DNA of 25,848 nucleotides from Bacteroidota bacterium (GCA_023426425.1 JAFAAT010000019.1:1-25848), one strand, 5' to 3'. Positions 1 to 8,154 are shown, numbered from the stretch's first letter. Numbers and translations are program-made. Notes: a model not told the origin generated them from the letters alone.

Positions 1-989
1 CTCAGCGACTCTCCAAACTGCACAAACTGCAGCACCAAAAAAATAGTACAGCAAAAGAATAGCACACCTCCCGCAAGCACAAACGCTTTTCTTAAGTATC
101 CCAGGATTCCACCGCCAATTACAACAATTGCCACGGCCAGACCCGCAAGATGTATAGCTTCAACATCTTCAGGATACGGATACCAGACGGAAAGGCCCAC
201 CGGCACAAACGTCGTATAGATGTAGGAGCTGAATGCATATCCTGCAAAAACCAGCTTATCCACTAGCACAAACTCTGGATTCAGGTTCAAAAACTGGCCT
301 TGTTTCTGCGCCTCTATTCCTACCAACCCCAGGACCACTGCCACAACTAACAACGGCAGCTTCTCTACCCACACACGACGCTCTCTCAACCTTCGCTTCA
401 GTATCACATCCAAAGCCAGAAAAGCCACCGGCAATGGCAATGCCGCAGCCTTCGAAAGCATCGCACACACCCCCAATACAAACACTACATTCATCCAACG
501 CAGTTTCCCTTCTGCCACATACCTGACATACGCAATACAAGAAGCCAGAAAAAACATCCCGTACAACACATTCTTCCTCTCCGCAATCCAGGCCACACTT
601 TCAGTCTGCACAGGATGCACCGCAAACAGCAACGCTACCAGGAAAGCAACCATCCTTTGCCTAACCAACATAAACACCAGCACATACACCAACACGCCGT
701 TCATCATGTGTAGCAGGATATTGGTAAAATGAAACCAGAAAGGATCTTCGCGACCCAGCTGCCAGTCCAGTGCATAAGACGCCATCGTCAGCGGATGATA
801 GTTTCCTACGTAAAATTTCGTAAACCACAGACCAATGTTTTCAGCAGAAAACCTCCACACATCAGGGTTCCCAAACACGTATTGCTCATCGTCCCAGTCA
901 CTGATCCCCGCACCGAAAACTTCAAAATAGGCAATCAGGATTGCCACCACTATTATTGCCGGAAAAGCTAAAATTTTAAGTTGTCTCAT
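1..989 (-). CDS. TMTC/DUF1736-like membrane glycosyltransferase (O-mannosyltransferase type), C-terminus outside window
   Basis: The frame reads leftward from ATG at 989 and is still open at base 1, giving about 329 N-terminal residues. The translation is a polytopic membrane protein. Near the start it has a D-D-E cluster in SDWDDEQYV, then a YHPLT motif, then the strongly conserved block HPVQTESVAWIAERKNVLY, followed by repeated hydrophobic helices. This pattern belongs to the TMTC/DUF1736 group (GT-C fold, usually with C-terminal TPR repeats), which uses lipid-linked sugars to glycosylate proteins outside the cytoplasm. The TPR part, if present, lies beyond the window. The start codon is 3 bases downstream of the birA stop, so the two genes are very probably co-transcribed and perhaps translationally coupled. 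The family call is firm. The sugar and acceptor cannot be told from sequence. Confidence 0.82.
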   Translation of the reverse strand, partial: MRQLKILAFPAIIVVAILIAYFEVFGAGISDWDDEQYVFGNPDVWRFSAENIGLWFTKFYVGNYHPLTMASYALDWQLGREDPFWFHFTNILLHMMNGVLVYVLVFMLVRQRMVAFLVALLFAVHPVQTESVAWIAERKNVLYGMFFLASCIAYVRYVAEGKLRWMNVVFVLGVCAMLSKAAALPLPVAFLALDVILKRRLRERRVWVEKLPLLVVAVVLGLVGIEAQKQGQFLNLNPEFVLVDKLVFAGYAFSSYIYTTFVPVGLSVWYPYPEDVEAIHLAGLAVAIVVIGGGILGYLRKAFVLAGGVLFFCCTIFLVLQFVQFGESL

Positions 990-992
990 TAA

Positions 993-1829
993 TTACTCCC
1001 ATTTCCATATTGCAGCCCCATGATTATAGTGCAGCACACTTCCATCCGCCAGCTGCACAGTAAGTTTTCCATTGCTGCCCGCACTTTTTATAATCGCTCT
1101 CCATTCCTGTGAGCCATCCGTAAATCCCTGCTCGTGGCCCCTCCGGTACAGGTAACTATTATATTCTTCCATCACCTCCTCCGCAGGCCTCACCACAATG
1201 CTCCTTCTGAATATCTCTTCCCTGATTCGCCTGAGTAACTCCGCAGTACTAAAGTTCTTACCCGACCCCAACCTTAGTGAAGTCGCAAAAGGTAACGCTC
1301 CGGGAAACTCAGTCTGCCCCACATTCAGCCCCAGGCCTATAATGCTAAAGCTCCAGTTCGAACCACGCAGCACATTCTCAATCAGTACGCCACCTGCCTT
1401 TTTGTCATTGATAATAATATCATTTGGCCACTTGATCCTGACGTCCCAGTTTTCATAAAGCCCGCTCAGTACCTCTGCAATAGCCACTGCAGTATTTGCA
1501 TTAAATACAAACTGCTCCTCAATTGCCCGCTCAGGATACACTATCACGCTGCAAAGCAGGCTCTCACCCGGCATGTCCTGCCAGCTCTTTCCCCGCTGAC
1601 CTTTCCCGTCCGTTTGTTGCCTTGCCACTACGGTCAGACCGGCTTGTGCCGTATCGGCATCTATCAATCGCATGGCATAGTTATTGGTGCTATCTATAAC
1701 ATCGAGCTCGATTATAGGTGCATCTAACAATGCCTGTAAGTTGTGAGCCAAAGATTCAGTAATTTTGATTGTAAAGATAATTGCCAAACAAAACAGATTA
1801 ATATCATTTGGAGAATATAATAACTGCAT
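993..1829 (-). CDS. birA: Biotin--[acetyl-CoA-carboxylase] ligase (BirA, class I without DNA-binding domain)
   Basis: BirA makes biotinyl-AMP and transfers biotin to a lysine of the carboxylase carrier protein in the cytoplasm. The sequence shows the family signatures: DSTNNYA for the opening of the catalytic domain, GKGQRGKSW for the biotinyl-AMP loop, KWPNDI with the catalytic lysine, and KAGGVLIE. A short C-terminal SH3-like domain follows. No N-terminal helix-turn-helix is present, so it should be a ligase and not a repressor. The only ATG in frame is at 1829, but that start overlaps the divergent rsfS gene by 22 bases and adds about 26 residues before the conserved domain. A TTG at 1751 (252 residues, beginning MAHNLQALLDAPII) fits the family better. 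The membrane glycosyltransferase gene follows after 3 bases. Confidence 0.93.
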   Translation of the reverse strand: MQLLYSPNDINLFCLAIIFTIKITESLAHNLQALLDAPIIELDVIDSTNNYAMRLIDADTAQAGLTVVARQQTDGKGQRGKSWQDMPGESLLCSVIVYPERAIEEQFVFNANTAVAIAEVLSGLYENWDVRIKWPNDIIINDKKAGGVLIENVLRGSNWSFSIIGLGLNVGQTEFPGALPFATSLRLGSGKNFSTAELLRRIREEIFRRSIVVRPAEEVMEEYNSYLYRRGHEQGFTDGSQEWRAIIKSAGSNGKLTVQLADGSVLHYNHGAAIWKWE

Positions 1830-2206
1830 TGCAAGGTCGAAAGAAATCAGATAGCAGGCTGACCAGAAATAGCAAACTATTCAAAACCATTCTTAAATCC
1901 ATCCGCGAGAAAAAGGCTGAACAAATTGTTTCACTTGATCTTAAGAAAATAGATGAAGCGGTAGCTGACTTTTTTATCGTTTGCGAAGGTAACACCCATA
2001 TCCAGATCAAAGCTATCGCCGACTCAGTAGAAGAGATGGTATGGAAAGAGTGTGGAGAAAAACCCTATCATGTAGAGCATGGTGATCATTGGACACTCAT
2101 AGATTACGTTAACATCGTGGTCCATGTTTTTCAGGAGGAACAGCGGCAGTTCTATAATCTGGAGAGTCTGTGGGAAGATGCAGGGCGTATGGAGCATAAT
2201 GATTAA
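1808..2206 (+). CDS. rsfS: Ribosome silencing factor RsfS
   Basis: RsfS (Iojap/DUF143 family) binds ribosomal protein uL14 on the 50S subunit, blocks subunit joining and slows translation during starvation. The core is clear: an IVSLDLKKIDEAVADFFIVC block, then QIKAIADSVEE, GEKPYHVEHGDHW and DYVNIVVHVFQEE. The length of 132 residues is normal. The assigned start is TTG at 1808; no ATG is available upstream of the conserved region, and other family members have a similar N-terminal tail of about 25 residues. The gene is divergent from birA, and the start regions overlap if the long birA start is used. ftsH begins 36 bases downstream on the same strand, so an rsfS-ftsH operon is likely. A birA-rsfS-ftsH-LUD order is common in Bacteroidota. 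Confidence 0.93.
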   Translation: MENIITALQGRKKSDSRLTRNSKLFKTILKSIREKKAEQIVSLDLKKIDEAVADFFIVCEGNTHIQIKAIADSVEEMVWKECGEKPYHVEHGDHWTLIDYVNIVVHVFQEEQRQFYNLESLWEDAGRMEHND

Positions 2207-2242
2207 TATTGCCTTAACTACTAACAGCGACTAAAGGAACAA

Positions 2243-4252
2243 ATGGAAGATAACAAAAGGCCGGGTCTTCCCGGTAATGATACCAAGCCAAACAGAAAGG
2301 GACCACGCTTCAACATTTATTGGGTATACGCGATAATTTTCGTGGCCCTCATCGTTTTGCAGTTCTATAGTAGCAATTTCACTACTACTGCAACAACCAA
2401 GAGCTTCCAGGAGTTCAGGGACGATTACCTGTATAAAGGTAAGGTCGACCATGTAAATGTGGTCAACAACAGCGAGGTGGAAGTGTTTCTCACCGATCAG
2501 GCTAAACAACAGGCCCCCGAAGACGGTCCACTTGGTGTCAGCAAAACAGATAAAGGTCCCGCTTTCACATTCAGAATCGGTACCGACGAGAATTTCCGCG
2601 ACTACATGACAGACGCGCTCGAAAACATGCCTCCCAACGTGCCCGAGCCCAAGGTCTTCTACGACGTCAGGGGCAACTGGCTCAGGGATATCCTCAACTC
2701 CTTCCTCCTGCCAATCATCATCCTCGTAGCCATGTGGTTCCTCATCATGAGGAAAATGGGTGGTGCAGCACCAGGCGGCGGAGCCGGCGGCATCTTCAAC
2801 ATCGGCAAGTCGAAAGCCCAGCTTTTCGAAAAAGGCACTCGTGTCAACATTACTTTCAACGATGTGGCCGGCCTTGACGAAGCTAAAGTGGAAGTAATGG
2901 AAATCGTAGATTTCCTCAAGAATCCTAAAAAATACACCGCCCTCGGTGGTAAAATACCTAAAGGAGCCCTTCTGGTCGGTCCTCCGGGTACCGGTAAAAC
3001 TTTGCTCGCAAAAGCAGTAGCCGGTGAGGCCCAGGTACCTTTCTTCTCCATGTCCGGTTCCGACTTTGTCGAACTCTTCGTGGGAGTAGGTGCCAGCCGT
3101 GTGCGTGACCTCTTCAAACAAGCCCGTGAGAAAGCTCCATGTATAGTCTTTATCGACGAAATAGATGCTATCGGTCGTGCGCGTGGCAAGAATGTGGTCA
3201 TGAGTAATGACGAACGCGAAAATACCCTCAACCAGCTCCTGGTAGAAATGGACGGCTTCAGTGGCGACAGTGGTATTATTGTTCTGGCAGCCACAAACCG
3301 CCCCGATGTTCTGGATACAGCACTACTTCGTCCCGGTCGTTTCGACAGGCAGATATCCATCGACGTTCCGGACGTAAAGGGTAGGGAAAAGATCTTCGAA
3401 GTACACCTTAAGCCTATAAAGAAGTCCAAGGACCTCAACATCAACAAGCTTGCAGTACAGACTCCCGGTTTTGCAGGTGCTGACATTGCCAACATCTGTA
3501 ATGAAGCGGCACTTATCGCTGCCCGTAAAGGCAAGGACGAGGTTGAAATGAGCGACTTCAATGACGCGATCGACCGTGTAGTAGGTGGTCTCGAAAAGAA
3601 GAACAAGATCATCTCTCCTTACGAAAAGAAAGTAATCGCCTTCCACGAGGCTGGCCACGCAGTCTGCGGATGGTTTCTGGAACATGCTCACCCACTCATC
3701 AAAGTGTCTATCGTTCCTCGTGGTGTTGCTGCTCTCGGTTACGCACAATACCTTCCCAAGGAACAATACCTCTACACCCTTGAGCAGATGCAAGACCAGA
3801 TGGTCGCATTGTTCGGCGGTAGGGCAGCTGAAGAGCTGATCTTCGGAAAAGTTTCTACCGGCGCACAGAATGACCTCGAAAGGATTACCAAGATGTCCTA
3901 CAGCATGATCAGCATTTATGGTATGAATGAGAAGATCGGAAACATCTCCTACTATGATGGCAACCAGGAATACTCCATGAGTAAACCTTACTCAGAAGAG
4001 ACTGCCAAGATCATTGACGAGGAAGTAAGAAAACTGATCGCAGAACAATATGATCGTACAAAAGCTTTGCTCAGACAGCATATGCACCACCTCAACGCAT
4101 TGGCAGAAGAACTGCTGAAGAAAGAGGTATTGTATAAGGACGATCTCGAGCGCCTCATTGGTAAGCGTCCGTATGAGGATATGTCGCCTAATGAAGGAAT
4201 TCCCCCTGTAACTGGGCAGTTACCTTCAGACAACCAGATTTATCCTTCCTAG
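2243..4252 (+). CDS. ftsH: ATP-dependent zinc metalloprotease FtsH
   Basis: FtsH is a hexameric inner-membrane AAA+ protease that degrades unassembled or damaged membrane proteins and some cytoplasmic regulators. The domains appear in order. A first membrane segment lies around residues 26-43, followed by an external domain, and a second membrane segment around 150-169. A Gly-rich linker leads to the AAA+ module with Walker A GPPGTGKT (246-253), Walker B IVFIDEID (301-308) and the arginine-finger region LLRPGRFDRQ. The peptidase domain has the zinc motif HEAGH (468-472) and the third ligand Asp in NDLERI near 544. At 669 residues the gene is complete. It starts 36 bases after rsfS and ends just before a strong terminator. 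No missing catalytic residue was seen. Confidence 0.98.
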   Translation: MEDNKRPGLPGNDTKPNRKGPRFNIYWVYAIIFVALIVLQFYSSNFTTTATTKSFQEFRDDYLYKGKVDHVNVVNNSEVEVFLTDQAKQQAPEDGPLGVSKTDKGPAFTFRIGTDENFRDYMTDALENMPPNVPEPKVFYDVRGNWLRDILNSFLLPIIILVAMWFLIMRKMGGAAPGGGAGGIFNIGKSKAQLFEKGTRVNITFNDVAGLDEAKVEVMEIVDFLKNPKKYTALGGKIPKGALLVGPPGTGKTLLAKAVAGEAQVPFFSMSGSDFVELFVGVGASRVRDLFKQAREKAPCIVFIDEIDAIGRARGKNVVMSNDERENTLNQLLVEMDGFSGDSGIIVLAATNRPDVLDTALLRPGRFDRQISIDVPDVKGREKIFEVHLKPIKKSKDLNINKLAVQTPGFAGADIANICNEAALIAARKGKDEVEMSDFNDAIDRVVGGLEKKNKIISPYEKKVIAFHEAGHAVCGWFLEHAHPLIKVSIVPRGVAALGYAQYLPKEQYLYTLEQMQDQMVALFGGRAAEELIFGKVSTGAQNDLERITKMSYSMISIYGMNEKIGNISYYDGNQEYSMSKPYSEETAKIIDEEVRKLIAEQYDRTKALLRQHMHHLNALAEELLKKEVLYKDDLERLIGKRPYEDMSPNEGIPPVTGQLPSDNQIYPS

Positions 4253-4272
4253 CAAGAACAACCTATTGATAG

Positions 4273-4300
4273 ATGCCGGCCTCGCGCCGGCATTTTCTTT
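4273..4300 (+). terminator. Rho-independent terminator of ftsH
   Basis: A perfect 8-bp GC-rich stem (ATGCCGGC / GCCGGCAT) with loop CTCGC starts 20 bases after the ftsH stop and is followed by TTTCTTT. The T-rich tail shares bases 4298-4300 with the -33 element of the next promoter. Confidence 0.85.
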
Positions 4301-4328
4301 GTCGTCTGCCATCAGGCTTTTACTTTTG
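4298..4328 (+). promoter_or_regulatory. Bacteroidota-type vegetative promoter for the LUD gene
   Basis: TTTG at 4298-4301, then exactly 19 bases, then TACTTTTG at 4321-4328, which matches the Bacteroidota consensus TTTG-N19-TAnnTTTG at every defined base. The next ATG is at 4341, so the predicted 5' untranslated leader is only a few bases long. This supports the ATG at 4341 over any upstream start. Confidence 0.8.
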
Positions 4329-4340
4329 TACCAGTTGCCT

Positions 4341-5000
4341 ATGTCCACATTCAAGACTTCCAAAGCGCGCGAGAAAATTCTGAGTAAGATCCGCACCGGG
4401 CTCAGTAAGGCCAAATCGCCCATGCCATTTCCGGAGGCAGAGCAAGGAAACGTTGCTGCACTTTACTCTCATACCGGCCTCAGTCCTGAAGAAACCTTTG
4501 CAGAAGCTTTCACGGCTTTGGGCGGCAAGTTCGTGTTTTGCATGAACGAACAGGAACTGCTGGAGAATATTAATGCGCTCTACGACAGCCGCGGCTGGAA
4601 AGAACTTATCTGCGCAGACCTGGATCTCCTGGTTAAGTTTCATAACAACAAGCTGACCTTTGTCCAACAAGCGGAAACTTCCAATACCACTGCCGAAGCC
4701 TGCATCACCGGCTGTGAGGCCATGGTGGCCAGAACTGGCTCATTCATCATCACAAGCAACGAAAACCTGGGTCGCATTGCTCCTGTATTCTATCCCGTTC
4801 ATATCGTAGTCGCCTACGCCGACCAGTTGGTCTCAGATATCGGTGATGCTATCAAGTCGATGCAAACTAAATACGGCACCTCACTTCCCTCTATGATCAA
4901 CCTGAACACTGGTCCCAGCAGGACAGCTGACATAGAGAAAACCCTCGTCGTCGGGGTTCATGGACCTGCAGAGGTGTTCTGCTTTTTTGTGAATTCCTAA
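4341..5000 (+). CDS. LUD-domain protein (LutC/YkgG family)
   Basis: This is a 219-residue protein of the LUD family, best known from LutC of the lactate-oxidation complex. The C-terminal half carries the family hallmarks: EACITGCEAMVARTGSFII, then the GPSRTADIE segment and GVHGPAE near the end. The frame is open further upstream to 4266, but the ATG at 4341 is preferred because a perfect promoter ends 12 bases before it and the upstream codons run through the ftsH terminator. No LutA or LutB partner is visible nearby, so lactate oxidation should not be assumed. In Bacteroidota a stand-alone LUD protein is often found downstream of ftsH; its biochemical role there is not established. The family call is firm and the function open. 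Confidence 0.88.
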   Translation: MSTFKTSKAREKILSKIRTGLSKAKSPMPFPEAEQGNVAALYSHTGLSPEETFAEAFTALGGKFVFCMNEQELLENINALYDSRGWKELICADLDLLVKFHNNKLTFVQQAETSNTTAEACITGCEAMVARTGSFIITSNENLGRIAPVFYPVHIVVAYADQLVSDIGDAIKSMQTKYGTSLPSMINLNTGPSRTADIEKTLVVGVHGPAEVFCFFVNS

Positions 5001-5291
5001 ACTGCCGATAGACTAAAGTATTAGCGGAAGGGATGTTTTCTCATAAACTTGCAAAAGTCTTGACTGCCATCTAAATAGTCTTTTCTGGTCGGTTGTTACT
5101 CCTGGCATCAGCCGGGCAGTAGCTTCAGGTTCCATGTGAGGACATTAAAGAGTGAGCGAAAAGCTAAAACCTATATACAGTATCTCTGATGTAAAGAAAC
5201 AACAAAAAACTTTAATGTCAATAGACGGGTAGTCCTGGCTACCTGTTCTTCAGCCTGTAAAGCAGCTACCCTTATCTTTCTTTACTTTGCT
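5001..5291. other. Gene-free stretch with a spaced inverted repeat
   Basis: No convincing reading frame of any size was found here. The stretch contains a perfect 10-base inverted repeat, GACATTAAAG at 5141-5150 and CTTTAATGTC at 5210-5219, separated by 59 bases. There is also a short imperfect hairpin around 5101-5117 and another around 5229-5244. No good match to the Bacteroidota promoter pattern was seen, although TTTACTTTGC lies directly before the next gene's start. It may hold the regulatory region of the 5292 gene or a small RNA, but this is only inference. Confidence 0.4.
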
Positions 5292-5753
5292 GTGGTAAAA
5301 CAAAACATGATCACGAGCGATAAATACCTTCGTGTCAGCCAACTCGACATACAGCAGCCCACCGAAGGACAGCCATTCCGTGCAACAGCACTGATCAAAA
5401 GGATTTACGGGATTAAGTCGACCGCCGAGGACACGCACTTCCTTGAATTTAAAAACGAGTTTCAGTTGTTTATGCAGTTCCGACCGGTGCGTCTTGGTAA
5501 GTTCACAGTGGAGGCCGGAGCAAAGGTCAGCGGCGTTAGGGCTGACACAGTGGAGTTCTCTGCAAAGGCGTTGCAGGTTGCAAGGGCACTCCATGAGTTT
5601 GGAGTAAAAACGTTTCGTGATTTTGCTATGACCAGTGGCTATTACTATCCAGACCTTAACTCCGATATCAGGGACTCCCAGCTATTTGTCTACCTCAGCA
5701 TGCAAAACTCCTTTCTCTCTCCACCTGACTTTGATGGCAAAGGCTTTCTTTGA
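5292..5753 (+). CDS. Hypothetical cytoplasmic protein
   Basis: I do not recognise this protein. It is 153 residues from GTG at 5292, or 148 from ATG at 5307, which is the more natural start. It has no signal peptide, membrane segment or cysteine motif. The composition is that of a normal soluble globular protein of mixed alpha/beta type, with segments such as IKRIYGIKSTAEDTHFLEFK and KALQVARALHEFGVKTFRDF. The amino-acid pattern and the absence of any competing frame support a real gene. It stands alone on the plus strand between the LUD gene and the convergent SRAP gene, whose stop is 58 bases away, so its context offers no functional hint. Confidence 0.65.
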   Translation: MVKQNMITSDKYLRVSQLDIQQPTEGQPFRATALIKRIYGIKSTAEDTHFLEFKNEFQLFMQFRPVRLGKFTVEAGAKVSGVRADTVEFSAKALQVARALHEFGVKTFRDFAMTSGYYYPDLNSDIRDSQLFVYLSMQNSFLSPPDFDGKGFL

Positions 5754-5811
5754 TAACATACCACAGAGTTGACTGAAACAGACAAGTTATTCTGAACAGA
5801 GTTTGCCCTCC

Positions 5812-6534
5812 CTAAAATAATGATCCCGGTGCCACTGTAGTAACGGGTTGTTGTATTTCAGGCACATTGGTGTCATAACCCTTCCTGGTTATTTCCTTTG
5901 TGATTTCATGAGCTTTCAAAAAGCCATCTTCACAAGGACGTAGCAGATCCTGAACCTTAGCCTGCGGGTCCAGCCATTGGCTCCAATGTTGTTCCTGTAA
6001 GACGAGTGGCATCCGTTTCTTATTGTTGTGAATCTCACTCATCAGCTCATTAGCCGGAGTTGTTACAACTGCGTAGGTTGAAAAGAGTTCACCAGTTTCC
6101 CTGTCTGCCCATTCGTTGTAGATGCCGCCCATCGTAAAAGGTCCACCTCCAGCACGGTAGATAAAGAAGGGTTGTTTGTCCTTCCCTTTCGAATCTTTCC
6201 ATTGCCATTCATAAAAGCCATTTACAAACACCAGGCACCGCTGTGACTTGAAATAGTATTTATAGGTGCTGTCTGCCTTCTCACAAGTGGCGTTCAACAT
6301 CCTGCCGGCCCAGTCCTGTGCCTCTTTTCTGTCTTTGGCATACACGGGCACCATGCCCCACATAAAGGTTTGCACTTTGTGAGGCTCTTTAATTGTAAGC
6401 ACTGGCATCTGTGGATGGTTAAAGCCATTGGCATGAAACCACACATCATAGTCAGCAATTTCTGCTTCTATCTTCTGCGCTTCCAGGTAAGCCTGAAGGT
6501 CTGCTTTCTGCGGTGATGCTTTATGATAACACAT
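5812..6534 (-). CDS. SRAP (HMCES/YedK-like) abasic-site shielding protein
   Basis: SRAP proteins bind abasic sites in single-stranded DNA and form a thiazolidine crosslink through Cys2, protecting the lesion during replication. The translation starts MCYHK, so Cys2 is in place once Met is removed. The conserved Asn (N81 in NATCEKAD), the catalytic Glu (E109 in GFYEW) and the His (H169 in EIHNNKKRMP) are all present. The length, 240 residues, is typical. Two positions differ from the YedK prototype. The usual Arg4 (MCGR) is His here, and the NAR motif reads NAT. I recall similar forms in Bacteroidota, so this may be lineage-typical. The gene stands between a convergent hypothetical gene and ompA on the same strand, with 110 bases separating it from the ompA stop. 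Confidence 0.93.
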   Translation of the reverse strand: MCYHKASPQKADLQAYLEAQKIEAEIADYDVWFHANGFNHPQMPVLTIKEPHKVQTFMWGMVPVYAKDRKEAQDWAGRMLNATCEKADSTYKYYFKSQRCLVFVNGFYEWQWKDSKGKDKQPFFIYRAGGGPFTMGGIYNEWADRETGELFSTYAVVTTPANELMSEIHNNKKRMPLVLQEQHWSQWLDPQAKVQDLLRPCEDGFLKAHEITKEITRKGYDTNVPEIQQPVTTVAPGSLF

Positions 6535-6644
6535 AGGTATAGATGTTCCCGTCTGTTGTGGCTGCCAGACTACACGAATTTAGTCAATATTTTGCCTGGC
6601 TTTTGTCAAGGAAACTCTAAGAACTTGCCAGTAAGTAAACCTTA

Positions 6645-7484
6645 CTATTTTGATAATACCCGGATCTCCACCCTGCGGTTCCGGTAGTTAGAAATGTCGG
6701 CAAAACCATTGATCTCCAGTGGCCGGGAGTTAGCAAAGCCGGTAAACGAAAGCCTGTTAGCTGGTATCCCGTTACGCACCAGGAACTCATACACTGCCCG
6801 GGCTCTTGCAAAGGAAAGTGTATTTGCCCGCATGTAGGCTGTGCCTTCAGTTTCGATAATGCAACAGACATGTCCTTCGAGGCGGATCTTTAGCTGCGGA
6901 TTATCCTGCAGCGCCTTTAGAAGACCGTAAACTATGGGCATGCTCTTGCGGAGTAGTATAGAAGATCCACCTTCAAACTCCAGGTTTTCCATTACTACGG
7001 TAGCGTCTTCTGCCACAGTGGTAAAGTCAAAGCTGGGCAGGCTATCATTGAGTTCTATGCGGTCGTAAATCACTGCAATCCATCTTTCATCTGAAAGTGC
7101 AGGGTCAGCACCAGTTGCTTTGTCATAATCACCCAGGCCTTTGGAGAAAGCCGCTTCGCGGGATTTCCTTCGCAACAGGTAGTTACGCAGATTGCTGATA
7201 CGTTTGCCGGAGAGACTGGAATCTGATTGATACTGTTCCCTTGTCGCTTCGGGGCTAAGGAAAATAAGGTCGTCTTCCGTGAGTTCTGGATGGTCTGCAA
7301 GAAACCGGTCTAACAAACGAGACATAGGCACGTTCACTTGTGAAGAACCACGGTTGAAATAGACTTTGACGGTATCCTTCTGGGCTTTGGCTATAGTGCC
7401 TGACAATAACAGGCATAGCAGCATCGTGAGAAAAATAATGTGCTGCAGTCCGTAACGCGTCCGGGTGGTTAATTGGGTGTTCAT
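6645..7484 (-). CDS. OmpA-family outer-membrane/periplasmic protein
   Basis: This is a 279-residue exported protein. It has an N-terminal signal sequence (hydrophobic residues about 15-30, cleavage near AKAQ). The C-terminal OmpA-like domain (about 165-277) normally anchors proteins to peptidoglycan. Matching motifs are LKIRLEGHVCC (199-208), LSFARARAVYEFL, GIPANRLSFTGFANSRP and NRRVEIRV (269-276). The conserved Asp of the usual GHTD motif is absent (GHVC instead), whereas the Arg of the LS-x-x-RA segment is kept, so diaminopimelate binding may be altered. The N-terminal half (36-105) also has a beta strand followed by LSGKRISNLRNYL, which looks like a degenerate second OmpA-like unit. The gene is 70 bases downstream of gldD on the same strand; co-transcription is possible. 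Confidence 0.88.
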   Translation of the reverse strand: MNTQLTTRTRYGLQHIIFLTMLLCLLLSGTIAKAQKDTVKVYFNRGSSQVNVPMSRLLDRFLADHPELTEDDLIFLSPEATREQYQSDSSLSGKRISNLRNYLLRRKSREAAFSKGLGDYDKATGADPALSDERWIAVIYDRIELNDSLPSFDFTTVAEDATVVMENLEFEGGSSILLRKSMPIVYGLLKALQDNPQLKIRLEGHVCCIIETEGTAYMRANTLSFARARAVYEFLVRNGIPANRLSFTGFANSRPLEINGFADISNYRNRRVEIRVLSK

Positions 7485-7554
7485 TAGAACCAGTGCAAGT
7501 AAATTAACCCTTTTTCAGGTCCTGAATCTCACCCTTTTAGGGAATTAACTTTTC

Positions 7555-8154
7555 TCACTGATAATCTCTCCATCTGAGGGTTTCGAAGAGATGTTGCATA
7601 TCCTGGAGCAGGAAATCATTTGCTGGTTTTAAAGAATCGGCATTGGGAGACACATCAAAGTAGAGCGCTCCCCTCAGGAAATGCCTCGAGGAGTCTGTAG
7701 CCACAAACTGATAGGCAGAGGCTGCATTGCCTCCTACGTTGAACAATGTGCCGTACACCTTATGAGGATTATTAATTGGCCGGTCCTGGATATAGTCAGC
7801 ACGCTTTGTATGTGCCGTATAGGACATCTCCCAGGTGTCATCCATCAGCTTCTCCAGGTTTTGTTTCGAGTCTATTCTCTTATACGAAATATAGATCTTG
7901 CCGCCGATGGAAGGGAAATCAATATTGATCCAGTATGGATTTTCCGGCTTTTGACCAAAGAACAGGGTGTCCTTGATGATCCTCGCGTAGGTGGGGTACT
8001 CAAAGCTATAGGGAAACTCCGGCAGGTCAAATGACTGGTACTCATGTTTCGGTAGCTCTACCCGTGCATAGCCACGCGGCTTGGGTGTGTAGGTGGTTGG
8101 CCTGCAGGAGATTAGAAACAGGGATACAATTGCAGCGCCTAAGATTAGCCTCAT
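7555..8154 (-). CDS. gldD: Gliding motility lipoprotein GldD
   Basis: GldD is a lipoprotein required for gliding and linked to type IX secretion in Bacteroidota; its exact biochemical role is unclear. The 199-residue translation begins with a lipoprotein signal, FLISC with lipidated Cys17. The family-typical segment KPRGYARVELPKHEY follows, then FPYSFEYPTYARI, PYWINIDFPSIGGKIYISYK and a central NVGGNAASAYQFVATDSS. The length matches the family. It is the first gene of a possible pair with ompA. In many Bacteroidota gldD lies beside genes for DNA-binding or adenine glycosylase proteins, which is not so here. The presence of gldD agrees with the two T9SS cargo proteins downstream. A TATCTTTG element lies 125 bases upstream. 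Confidence 0.95.
   Translation of the reverse strand: MRLILGAAIVSLFLISCRPTTYTPKPRGYARVELPKHEYQSFDLPEFPYSFEYPTYARIIKDTLFFGQKPENPYWINIDFPSIGGKIYISYKRIDSKQNLEKLMDDTWEMSYTAHTKRADYIQDRPINNPHKVYGTLFNVGGNAASAYQFVATDSSRHFLRGALYFDVSPNADSLKPANDFLLQDMQHLFETLRWRDYQ

Noticed and set aside
233..526. 97-residue plus-strand frame near the left edge
   Set aside because: The minus strand here encodes the membrane glycosyltransferase, whose family motifs are explicit; the plus frame is Pro/Ser/Thr-rich shadow.
1804..1829. Toxin-antitoxin-like overlap of birA and rsfS starts
   Set aside because: The overlap exists only if the unlikely long birA start is used; the TTG at 1751 removes it.
2231..3121. 296-residue minus-strand frame across the ftsH gene
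   Set aside because: Shadow of ftsH codon bias; the plus-strand frame has complete FtsH motifs.
4341..5000. Lactate utilisation (lutABC) operon
   Set aside because: Only the LUD-domain protein is present; no iron-sulphur partners LutA or LutB occur nearby.
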